Positions 36,801 through 47,150 of a stretch of DNA of 64,000 nt are shown piece by piece. The notes below the pieces were generated by a model. The model was not told the origin of the DNA. It saw only the letters and a list, made by a program, of their open reading frames with translations, and made no database searches. The stretch covers positions 27,568,412-27,632,411 of the forward strand of contig NC_092675.1 of NCBI RefSeq assembly GCF_964355755.1. The letters are read 5' to 3'. Source of the DNA: Antedon mediterranea (Eukaryota > Echinodermata > Crinoidea > Comatulida > Antedonidae). Within the stretch, counting starts at the first letter, position 1. Each line of letters starts with the position of its first letter. The translations under genes and the position numbers were made by a program.

Positions 36801-39800
36801 TTCACCCTCCTTTTATTTTCAAGCGATCTAGGACAATCTTTTGATTGGTTAAAAGTGCTATATAAAAATACCAACATAATATAATATTGCCACATGTTTT
36901 AATGTTTTCTTTCTATTCATTTATTTGTATTACCGTATATATGAAATCCCGATTTTACACAAACTTGTGCTAGCCTAAATTTTGTTATTTCGTTCCTAAT
37001 TTCCAAAAACTCCATACTTAATGGTAAAGTTTAGTTCTTAAACTTGTGTTTGTGTAGTTATGTGTTTACATTTATATATATAAGTATATAATCTTCTTAC
37101 ATGGCTTCCCAACATACAAGTTTCAATTGGATTTTTTTTTTCCAATTGATCGATACTTTCTTGGGTTTTTTTGCCTCTTTCATTTTGTATATAACTGAAT
37201 CATCTTTTTATACATTATGATTTACTGTATTATATCTCCAAAAAAAAAAAAATATTTATTTATAAAATATCAGAAATTATAATGTTTTTTACTCAAATAT
37301 GAATGAAAGAAATAAATGTTTATTTGAATTTGAATTTGAATCTTAATAAACCATTAGAAATGTTTTAATTGATGATAGATAAAAACATATAAAGGTAATA
37401 ATTCTAAAACAAGGATGGTTAGGAGGTCACCGACAGGTAAAAATAAGAGGAAGAACCTTGAAAAGTTAGGCAGGCTTACAGATTAGGGATACAAGCCAGC
37501 CAGGTGAAATCAAGCATAGATTTACCCTCTAACCACAAAAACCGTTTATAGTATGCTTAGCTTCCTAAGCTTGATTAAAATCTTACCTGTTGTTATCTCT
37601 AAAGTAAATTAAGATAAAATTACTATACTATAAGACAAAGGGGAAAAAGGGTACAGTAAGTAAGTTCCCAAGCGCCATGGGTCAATGGGTCAATGGGATT
37701 TCTGTCTCCCTGTGTCACGAATTTGGTATAACATGAGTAGCCCTCGAAAAGCCTGGAAAACAAATTTGATTAACTTAATTTTTTTTTAGTTTCAGTGTTT
37801 CAGTATTGCATTTTATATTGATAACCTTCTCTGTTTTTCTGTATTCCTAATTTTTTATCTTGTATCATAGAATCCTAGAAAAACTAGTAGTGTGTCATCA
37901 GCAACAGTTACAAACTGTTACAAACATAAGTACGAACTTAAGATACTGTACATATTATAATGTATTTGGACAAATGGAATAAACGACAGTTGAACCTCTC
38001 CTTTTGGACATTTTATTCCTGAAACGAACAGAGCATTTAATTTAATACTATGCCAACCAATATTGATGGGACACCATTATTAAGAGACTTTGTCTTAGGT
38101 GTCATTTAATAATAGGAGTTTTACTGTATATAATTTCACTTAATTTCAATAAAATCCACAAAGATATTTACAATACAAGTCGTACAAAATGAGGCCAGAG
38201 TGAATTACACTTTTACAATGAGATATTTTACTTTTCAATCCAGATCAAACTGAGTACAATATGTATACTGAAAATAAAAGAACAATCTTACAGCAAGGTT
38301 TACCAATGTATTGATTGATGTAAAAGTTTGAAAAACACAAAGACACTACAAGGTCTTGACTTTCACAAAACCTGTACAAGTTAATCCAAAGTTTAACCCT
38401 TTGATCTACACATGGCCTGAACCGAGCTTCCCACTTCTGTGTTGGGCCATTGGCCCATGGTTTCCTTTTGGGCCATTTGCCAAATTTTTAATAAATAAAA
38501 AAAACCATAAGCCTAATGTGATAGTCACGAGGAAGAAAGACGACAGATTTTAAGTATATACATTTGGCGTTTAAAATCTATTTTTTTATGGTTATAGCTT
38601 AATATTAATGCAGCCCAAGCAGAAAAACCAATTTAACCCTTTGAAATTCGCACATGTTTTTAACCCATAAGCTTAATATGATTTTCAAAATAGCCAAAAA
38701 GAAATAAGTTATGAATATAGGATTGTTCAAAAAGTTGTAGTGACACCATTATGACAACTGTCTTGAACAACTAAACACCACCTCAAAATTGAGCTAGTCA
38801 CTTTTGTGTCACATGATTAAATGCAATTTTTTTATTTCATTTATCTAAGTTATATAAAAATCAAGGCTTGCGTCAACCTAGAACTGAAAGGAAATTCCAA
38901 AAAATGCAATGCTTCGATCGACTGAACACAAATGACAGGCATACGTCAACATATTCAGTAATTTACTTTCAGTTGCACACGCATGTCTTATTTTACTGGA
39001 ACTATAGACACAGGCGTGTAGAATGCGAAAGACCTCAACATCCTGGCTACGGGTCATGTACCTGAGGACATGACCGCTACAGGTGACCTACAGTGAGTTA
39101 CTTTCAGTTCAACGCTGACATAAACACCTCCGTTGCTTTCGATTTCAACCAACCTGTTGCTCAAAGAGTTTTGAGGAAATAGGTAATGAGTTGAGTTATA
39201 CTTCCAGAAGGTGGAGGATTGGTTCTATGAAAATAGCATTTGCAGGAAATAGCCAACAAAGAGCTGACTTGTGAAATTTTTCTTTAAATAGTCGAGAAGA
39301 GAATATAGTTGAAAGAGATTATTTTCTTTTTCTTTTAATAGTTGATAAGAGAATATATTTGAAAGAGATTATTTTAATGGTTAGAATAGGTCAGCTATCT
39401 CGCATTCTATATTTTGTTATCTGCTAATAGCTGATATATGTGGAGGAATTATTATAGAACAAATCCTGCACCTCTTTATGTGGTTCTAGTTGTTGACATA
39501 AGCCAATAGGTACTTTTAGATTTTCACATCAATTATTTTGACTGCTACACTATTACGTCATTTTTATGATATGCGAATGCGCTAGGTAACTGGCCTGTCG
39601 ACTGGCAAATTTAAGCACTTGTTCAGTGGCATTTTGGTGTTCGCTCTCTGACACGAGTACCAGTATGATGTAATAAAAAATATTTGCTGTGAATTATTGG
39701 TTAATTTAAATAAAGTGTTTAAAAATACAGATTATGGCCTGGTTCTTATCACTCAGACGCCAGCCTTTGTTCAAATTAAGAATGTAGGCTAGGTCTAAGC

Positions 39801-42800
39801 TGCACACTTACTGTTGGCTGGCCTAAGGTTGTGTACTTCCAACGGCCCAGCGGGGTGTAATAGAGATTACAAGGTCAGATGATCCCGCGGTCATTACGTC
39901 ATATGTTCACTGGCACGTCAACGTAAATGTCCACTTGATCTAATCGTTGATATATCTGTCGACGAGTAACAGTCAACTACGACCCACTCATATCTAAAAG
40001 TCCCTAATATCTACAACAACATGCTGGTACCATAGTGCTGTATCAAACATACATTTTCATTTATTTAATACAAAAAATCCACTGTTAAAATAAAGTAAAA
40101 CTCTTACCGCTTCCATTGGCTTAACGACCCTTAAAAAAGCGCCCTTTCTTTTAGATTCTTCTCTTTCTTTTCTTGTTACTTGTTTTGAGTCAAGAAACTT
40201 TAACTTTGGAAGATTGTATAATACTAAATATCTGTAGAGAAAGACAAAAGATAAGACAAAAAAGTTTATATTATTGCATGCAATATTTATGTATATATTT
40301 ATATTTAAACAATTTATAATATATATATATATATGTATTTATTAATACAATGTCAATGTGAATGTAGATGGACCGCAAAATGTCAGATTTCCCTCTTACG
40401 ATAATTTCTCTTTTTGGGAGTTTCTGTTACTTTATGTTTCCCGTTAAATGTGCAATTTCTTCAGATTTTTTTTATACTTAAAATATTCTGCATAAATATA
40501 CCATTTAAGCTTACAATAATTAAAAGTATTTTCCATCTTTAGTACAAAGAAAATACAATATGCACAATGGCATATGCCATGCTTGGAAAATGACTAGCTA
40601 CCAAGATTATAGCCCTCTATGTTTGGATGTAATGTATTTTAACAGTTTTGCCATGCTTTTATATAGTTTCTCAGTATTTCATTTCTCCAGTTTTCAAAAT
40701 CTGAAATGTTAAAAGTTTAAAGACAAATTCTGCTGAAGGTGACAAGTCAAAGTCCAATCCAAACGGTGGCTACAATTCCTTAAGGTTAAATTAACCCTAA
40801 TGGTTAATTTTACTGACCACTAGCTGCCCAGTAGATCTTATCACAGTCTTGGTAAAATTAACAAAGTTCAATGTTCAACCATGTGAATATTCCAAGGGTG
40901 GACAAAGGTCAAAAGTACAGGCTGTAAAATGTCTATGGTTAAGGTTAAGCTCTGTCTACACTAGCAAAATAGAACTTGGACAAAAAAGTGTGATGTGCCC
41001 AAATATGGTAGTGATATGACATCATCATGTCCATATATACATTTTTTTGTCACATAAAGTTTGATAGTGTAGACAAGGCTTATGTGGTGGGTATGTAATG
41101 TAGCTTATATAATTTTTGCAAATTATACATTATAAAATTAGTAAATATTGAAAATAGTTCACCTGTATCTTTTATAATCTTCTTCATCTTTATCTGATGA
41201 TGAAAGTTCATTTGGGCATGCTATGTTGCCTAGGAGACTAATGTAGGTCAAGGCTGGTAGTTGAGTTTTTAGTTGTTCTAATAATACCTCCAAATCTGTG
41301 ATGTAATAAAAACTAAGGAAAAACAACAATAATTATAGAGGGCTCACTACAAATCACATCTACATTTTCAGACTTAATGTGATAACAAATGTGATGAACA
41401 TGGACATGATGATGTCATATCACTACCATATTTGGGCATATTACTACCATAATATGGGCACATTATATTGTTTTTGTCACATCAAGTTTGATAGCTTTAG
41501 AAAGCATAGAAAGACACTTTTTCCACATAAAATATGTATCTACCCTGAATGGGTTTTCCACTCAACCGCCCATCTGATCCATGTTTTGTGTAAATGATTC
41601 ATAAGAAATAACATAGATTCTATATTTTTATTTTCCGCTTACCATTACTGTTACCGCTCGTCTATGTAAATTGGACTTTAAAGGTAATTTTTAAATACCT
41701 CTCTATTTACAACTTTTTATTAGATAATTTGAATTACAGTACTGATAAGTATGTACTTGTAATCTAAAAAATATAAAAAAATATATAAAAATATACACAA
41801 ATTTCAAATGGTTGAGTGTAGAAACATTAGGGTGTGTCAGTTAGTCAGTTGAAAGTTTTTTTAACTTAAAAAAAATATAAAGGATATTTTGTTTTTATTT
41901 AGCATTAACGTGTGCAGCTGTGTAAAGTTAGGTATTCGAACTTGGTCATCAATTTCATTATTGTCCAATATCAATTCCTGTAGACTTGAAAATGACTCCA
42001 AACCAAATAAATTTCTGTGAAGAGAAAAAGTATTTGTTATTTTGAAAGCCTATGACAATACTTTGCCTTTGCGACTGTTTTATTAATAGAAAATACAAGA
42101 ACGATGATTTTACACTTTATCTAAACAACGCACAATCTGCATGTACTTTTCTAGTAGGCTATATATGTGGGGTCAATTTAAGGTCAACATGGATTTTTTT
42201 ACATGTCTTTCGGTTCCGTGCCATACGTAAAATGTAGGTGCTACTGTATAAGTATAAAATAAAAATCGGTGACAAATTGCATTGCATACACTCAACAACT
42301 AACCAATACCTTTAACATATGAAACAAAGACAAAACACTATATTAAAATTACAAAAGTATATCTAAATTGGGCTAGATAGTTAGTTTATTTTTATACTGG
42401 GTGACCTCTTCAGTCAAAGACTGATTTCCCAGAGGGCCCAGTTGGGGATCAGTGGCTGTGTGTGTACTAATACACCGGGGTAACCCCCTACTCGTCTCGA
42501 AAGATGTACTAGGTTCTTTAAAGTGCACACAAGCTAGTTGTGTACACTGGACCTACGGTTTATAGTCCTTATCCAAGAAAACTCGTTCTACCACCAGAAC
42601 CATGGAGTAAGTGAGCCTCGAACCCTTGCCGATGTTATGGCTACGTAATTACGGTTCCACTGTCTTAACCGCTCGGCCACTCACAGTGCAAATCACTGGT
42701 GATGTCTAATGGCACATTCAATACTTAACTTAGTGGTTAGCTCATATTTGGCCAGCAGGCAGGATTTGGCAAGAGGACCATTTGAGAACCCGGACCCATA

Positions 42801-44091
42801 GTATCATGTGAAATTTAGATGTACCTCTAAATAATAATATTCATGTTTATTAAAAAGTTAAGTCATGCAGAAAATTGATTTGTAATTGATTTATAATATG
42901 GATCAAAATGACATCAACTTGACGCATTTCTAACTTATTTTTTTACTAGCAGAGTTGTAATACCGCTTTTGTGTTTGTTAAGTTTCACATTCCTTATGTT
43001 TAAAAATAAGGAGATGGCCATACACAACTGGAAAATAAAATGAATTATGTTTATAAAATCAACTTCCTAAACACGTCTCTCCCAATAAAATGAATGTTGT
43101 TCAGTAATTTCTAGTTTCTTTTCATTTTGATTGGCCACCTATGTATACTTTTTTAGATCTAACTAATAAATGAATTACTTACCGTAAACTGTTGAAACTT
43201 AAATCTAGTCTAGTGATAACTTGTCCGTATTCTTCACACAAACCAGTTGGCACAGATATAAGGTCAGCTCCTATTAAAGACAACTTAAAAAGAAAACCAC
43301 AGAAAACTATTATATTAATTGGTTGGTGTGATAAAACAGACAGGTCTTACAGCAACTAGAGCATGAGGACATTTTTTTTTTCATTAATCTAAAAATTAAG
43401 ATTTTATTATTAAAAATGCAAATTTAGTTATTAGCTGGCTAGGTCCCTCTACCTGTATATTTTAGGTATTTTATTAGCCTAGGCCTACTCATATGAGTCA
43501 TCAACAAAGATAAAAAATTGCATCACTCGTATTGTATGCACACATGCCTCTGAAACACAGCTTCTTAAATCTATTATAGGCCTGTGGCTCTAGCTGGTAG
43601 GGTACAGAATCAAAACACCGTCACGAGACCAAATGCCTAAACTATAAATTAAATGACTAGGCCTAGTAGGCCTAGCCTAGGCCTAAATAATAATAATACT
43701 ACTACTGAACTGTAAGTGTAATAATATAACAGTTCAGTACAGTACATTTGTTCTGTGTACCAAATGAAATGTACTGGGATTGAATTACATAGTTGGTATA
43801 CAGTAGGACTGCGCCAGGCCTCTATCTAGCCTAGGCTAGTTTAGTTAGGCCTATAGTATTACTAGGCCTAGGCCTATATAATACTGCAGTACAGTAATTA
43901 AATGTGTGGTGAGGATATGAATGCTAGCCTAGACGCGCACGGTTCTTACATCATCCTAGCTAGCTTGGCCTAGCAAATATTTTCTTTGTTTATGAAACAA
44001 GTAACAATATAATATACACCTGAGTTCCTTGGATAACTGGAACCAGTAACGATTGAACTTGATCATCTTCTTTCTTCTCCGAGTCTTCCAT
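30878..44091 (-). CDS. LRMDA: LRMDA (leucine-rich melanocyte differentiation-associated, C10orf11) orthologue
   Basis: Seven exons on the minus strand keep phase: 44020-44091, 43183-43283, 41888-42014, 41163-41302, 40108-40231, 31148-31232 and 30878-30957, giving 242 residues. The protein is a small LRR protein: [69 protein letters not shown], then the LRR cap [20 protein letters not shown] and [14 protein letters not shown], and FLRVVKP. The far C-terminal exons encode RYTPLPQE and the highly conserved [20 protein letters not shown] tail. These blocks agree with vertebrate LRMDA, which is mutated in oculocutaneous albinism type 7 and has been linked to melanosome biogenesis. Introns are very unequal: the fifth spans 8.9 kb. 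The third intron (41303-41887) has AT-AC ends of the U12 class, and only that splice joins the LRR correctly. The second exon uses an AAG acceptor. Confidence 0.95.
33295..33347. repeat. 15-bp tandem repeat, AAAAAGGGCCTATAA
   Basis: Three adjacent units of AAAAAAAGGGCCTAT (last one GGGGCCTAT) are visible. Confidence 0.9.
34182..34486. mobile_element. MITE, termini TTAAAGATGTATTGTCCCC, copy 1
   Basis: It starts TTAAAGATGTATTGTCCCCC and ends with the near-inverse GTCGGGGAGAAAATACATCTTTAA, about 305 bases, non-coding. The same termini bound 62009-62503. The interiors of the two copies differ in length. Confidence 0.85.
35033..35190. mobile_element. GTCTACACTATCAAA foldback MITE, copy A
   Basis: It begins GTCTACACTATCAAACTA, contains GTGATATGCCCAAATATGG, and ends TGCAGACAGAGTCT. 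An inner unit CATCATGTCCATATATGGGC is tandemly doubled, which is not seen in the other copies. Confidence 0.88.
37108..37342 (+). repeat. dispersed repeat, copy 2, ending ATGTTTATTTGAATTTGAA
   Basis: It matches 30535-30742 in order and sequence of landmarks (CAAGTTTCAATTGGATTTTT, TTCCAATTGATCGATACTT, TTTTTATACATTATGATTTA, GAAAGAAATAAATGTTTATT) and ends in TTGAAT repeats. Confidence 0.75.
37987..38128. mobile_element. probable pogo-like MITE
   Basis: It begins CAGTTGAACCTCTCCTTTTG and ends AATAGGAGTTTTACTGTA, so CAGT/ACTG termini and gagnnnnaactg-like ends resemble the element at 30310. Inner ATTATTAAGAGAC and TGTCATTTAATAATAG pair imperfectly. Boundaries are approximate. Confidence 0.55.
39286..39377. 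repeat. tandem duplication, about 55-60 bp unit
   Basis: Two copies share AATAGT, AAGAGAATATA, TTGAAAGAGATTATTTT, starting near 39286 and 39338. Confidence 0.8.
40949..41081. mobile_element. CTCTGTCTACACTATCAAA-family MITE, copy B
   Basis: It starts GCTCTGTCTACACTAGCAAA, carries GTGTGATGTGCCCAAATATG and GACATCATCATGTCCATATA, and ends TTTGATAGTGTAGACAAGGC. Confidence 0.92.
41303..41887 (-). other. U12-type AT-AC intron of LRMDA
   Basis: Read on the minus strand the intron starts ATATCCTTT, a full match to the minor-spliceosome 5' splice site, and ends ATTAC. TTCCTTAGT, close to the U12 branch consensus TTCCTTRAY, lies about 11 bases before the AC. Splicing there joins codons AAC AAA to ATC ACA in phase 0 and yields [13 protein letters not shown], the expected LRR. 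GT-AG alternatives add a hydrophobic insert. Confidence 0.9.
41365..41500. mobile_element. CTCTGTCTACACTATCAAA-family MITE, copy C, degenerate
   Basis: It lies inside the U12 intron. GACATGATGATGTCATATCA, CTACCATATTTGGGCA and GTTTTTGTCACATCAAGTTT are the family in reverse orientation; the outer termini are eroded. Confidence 0.8.
42385..42690 (-). mobile_element. tRNA-derived SINE with intact A and B boxes
   Basis: On the minus strand the element opens GTGAGTGGCCGAGCGGTTAA (A box of a Ser/Leu-type tRNA), followed 45 bases later by GGGTTCGAGGCTCAC (B box), and the outer GTGAG/CTCAC pair like an acceptor stem. About 220 bases of body follow, including GTGTACACAACTAGCTTGTG and TAGTACATCTTTCGAGACGA. 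Part of the body is shared with 50565-50750. It sits in LRMDA intron 2 in sense orientation. Confidence 0.85.
43470..43990. repeat. second TAGGCCTA/CCTAGGC cluster (LRMDA intron 1)
   Basis: CTAGGCCTAG, TAGGCCTAG and GCCTAGGCC words are dense without a constant period, as at 25935-26140. Confidence 0.7.
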
Positions 44092-44585
44092 TTCTCCTAT
44101 TTGAAAAAAAGATTGTTTTGATAAAAATCAGAGAATTTCATTTCCTTTCCGAAAAAATAGTCGTATTCACCTGACTTGAATTGCGCCCTCAATTTTGCAG
44201 TCACACTGGAAAATTAATCCTAGGTAAACTTCTCCCAAGGCGATTGGTAAATTAGACCCCTGTTCGCACTTGGATAATTTCACCAGATAGTTTATCAAAA
44301 TTTAATTACACTAAAAACTAAAATTGAACTACATGGTCACGATGAATTGGTAAACTCATGGGTTGACCAGTCGCACTTTTAGACTTTTTAGCCAGTATGG
44401 TTTAGTTTTACCGAAACTATGGTATTACCATAGTTTCGGTAAAGTACTGTAACGAAGCAGTGTTTGAATTGGACTAGTTAATTTGACCAATTTAAATACA
44501 GTGGACGGATCAAAGCTATATTCAAGTCATACAAAACAGTCAGAGTAACAATAATAAACGTTCACCATCATGGTATGAGATTCTT
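44092..44585. promoter_or_regulatory. spacer between TET 3' end and LRMDA start, with a long palindrome
   Basis: LRMDA starts at 44091 and the TET transcript probably ends near a minus-strand AATAAA at about 44583, so the LRMDA promoter lies within 500 bases. A perfect inverted repeat with 18-base arms occupies 44407-44443. Confidence 0.5.
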
Positions 44586-47150
44586 TATTCACCTTGCTTT
44601 CCAACAATGTAAATCAATTATTATATACATAATTTATATAAGATGGTGATTACATAGAATACATCCATCGAGATAACAAAAACAGACACTATAGCTAGTA
44701 TGCACTGAAATAAATACAACTGATTTATTTCACAACTATATTAGATAAACTTCACAATAATGACAATAACATGCAGGGAACTAGAAAAACACCCCCCTCT
44801 ATCGTAATTAGAACATAATTAAATTTGTTCTGTACTGATTGGAGTACTAAACGAAAATTTCACACACTCTAAAAATTAGTAACTCTGATGCTGATAGAAA
44901 ATGAAACAAATATTTTAAAAGTCAACATTTATCAATTTTCAGTAATTCATTATGAAATATCTATAAAATAAAAAATCTTGAATATTACCAAGCTCTGTCA
45001 TCATTAAAATCCAAAATATAATGTTATTGTTTAGAAACAAAGTTTAAACACATACACCAATGTGTACTTTATGAAATAATAATATTGAAACATAGTTTTT
45101 ATGTTTTATACTACAAGTATTTTAACAAATTTAATTTTCATATATGAATATACAATTTATTACCGAGAAAAATTTATACTCAAACATTTTAAACTTGAAT
45201 TGAATGGAAATCATTATAGTTTTTAAGATTTTAAATATTTATACTATAACGTATTATACATTGATTTTAACAATCTTAAATACCATGTTTTAACACGGAT
45301 TATAAACACTAATTGGTTATCACATTATTTTCATAGAAAAGTTGTAAAAATAATTTGACAACATGGACAATTTAATTCAGGTTTTAAAAGTTTAGGTCCC
45401 TGAGCTAGTAAGGTTATTCTCTTAATACTGGATGAAAAGTACCATTTATGTATCAGGGTTTTTTCTTTTCTCATTTGACTATTTAATTTCCAAATACATA
45501 GTTTTCATTGAGATAAGCATTACATATATTTTAATACAGGAGAAAAAAAAATTAATAATTAATTTGGATGAAATTAAAAATAAATAAAACTTCATAAATA
45601 TACACAAAAACAATTCATGGTTTTTCACTTGCTCTCTCTCTGTCACACAAGAATTACAAGAGTATCATCAATAAATAAGCTTTAAAAAAGACAACTACAT
45701 ATTTGCACCTACCCCAAAAGAAATCCGCTAATTAATTTATAAATTATCGGACTCTGTTTATCAGGAAGAAAACAGATAAATTATAAGAAATCAAAAGATT
45801 AAAGGTGATGGAATTAACATCTCCCACCGTTACAGTCTAAACAAAATGTATCATACATACAATGCTAAGATAAGTTTCCCTTTAACATGTGAAATCGGAT
45901 AAATTAAATAAGCTAATTACAAAATAATCTATTGTAAATTTTGACAAAAATATACACAACACAAATAATTTTTCACATGGAAATTAACAATAAATAACTG
46001 AAATTTCTAATTTAAAAATAAAAATAGATTCCAGATAACATTCTCTGAAAATACTCTACACTATAAACAGATTTCTAAATTGGGTTTTTTTTTAGAATTA
46101 CAAATATAACAAATATGATATCAAATTCTATTTCACAGCATTTCAGTTTCGCATTGAATAAAAAACTAAAATATTAAATTTAGTTGTTACTGTCTAACAG
46201 TAAATTTTTAAAATGTTCTAAATACAGTTAGTTTCTGTAAAAACTGACAGCGATGCAATTAAAATGTGTAAATTGATAATAAATCATTTTAATGATTTAG
46301 TAAAAAGTGCATCTTAATTTATTTATCAATCTAGTTGAGTTAATTGAAACTTCATTGATATAAAATTCTATGTAATATTTAGAGACATTCATATAAAATT
46401 GAATTTTGTGCAATATCAAATTATAAACACGTACCCATGATTGTACAAAATGTAGTTAATTCCTGAAAAGTGGGTTACTAACTTTATATATTGTCAAAAT
46501 TGATTGTGAATTATTTTTTATATATTCCATCCTCTTTTATAGCTTTCATATAATACTCAATCTCAGTACTGACTTAACTTATGAATAGTGTTTATATCTA
46601 ACAAAATTGTTTTATATCTAACAAAATTGTGTTATATCTAACAAAATTGTGTTATATCTAACAAAATAATGTTACACATAACAAAATAGTGTTACATCTA
46701 TAACAAAATAGTGTTATATCTATAACAAAACCATGTTATATCTAACAAAATAATGTTATATCTAACAAAATAATGTTATATCTAACAAAATAATGTTATA
46801 TCTAACAAAATGATGTTATATGTAACAAATAATTGTTATATCTATAACAATATTTTCACAAATCTCAATATAATTTGGTCCTGTCTATCTAGTATAGTAT
46901 AGTTTTTAAATTCAATTTTAAATTGCTAGTTTTATTTAACTAATTAAAAACAAATTTGTAATTAATTAAACACTTTTCTATAAGCCAACGTCCAATCAAA
47001 GACTAGTTTTCTATCATACTAACATTTCAAGTAATCTAAATGTATAATCTGTTGTATTTGGTACATAAATTGTTTGACAGAAAAGCGGTCTTTCATTGGA
47101 GTGGACATTAATTTAAAGGTACATAATTAGTCTTTTAAAGACACTTTGTA
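44586..47150 (-). other. probable 3' UTR of TET, 2.5 kb
   Basis: This very AT-rich stretch follows the TET stop codon without another gene before LRMDA. A minus-strand AATAAA lies at about 44583-44588. It contains the 17-bp minisatellite at 46605-46855. Its length is typical of TET 3' UTRs, but the transcript end is inferred. Confidence 0.5.
46605..46855. repeat. 17-bp minisatellite GTTATATCTAACAAAAT, about 14 units
   Basis: Units vary mainly at the last two bases (AA, TT, GT) and by insertion of TA in TATCTATAACA. On the transcribed TET strand the unit reads ATTTTGTTAGATATAAC. Confidence 0.95.

Larger units (their letters stand above)
31233..40107. other. LRMDA intron 5, 8.9 kb, repeat-filled
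   Basis: It contains the MITEs at 34182, 35033 and 37987, the dispersed repeat at 37108, the 15-bp tandem repeat at 33295 and a duplicated block at 39286-39377 (two copies containing AAGAGAATATA and TTGAAAGAGATTATTTT). I see no nested gene; all ORFs in it are short and without family signature. Confidence 0.6.

Noticed and set aside
41861-42014. GT donor (GTTAAA) for LRMDA exon 3 with AG acceptor at CACAG
   Set aside because: It keeps frame but inserts a hydrophobic run into the LRR and needs a poor donor; the AT-AC U12 sites fit consensus and give the conserved protein.
42600-42690. tRNA-Ser/Leu gene on the minus strand
   Set aside because: A and B boxes are present but the anticodon arm is distorted and the sequence runs on into a SINE body shared with other loci, so it is a tRNA-derived SINE.
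46605-46855. CRISPR-like array
   Set aside because: Units are directly adjacent with no spacers, in a eukaryotic 3' UTR context; it is a minisatellite.
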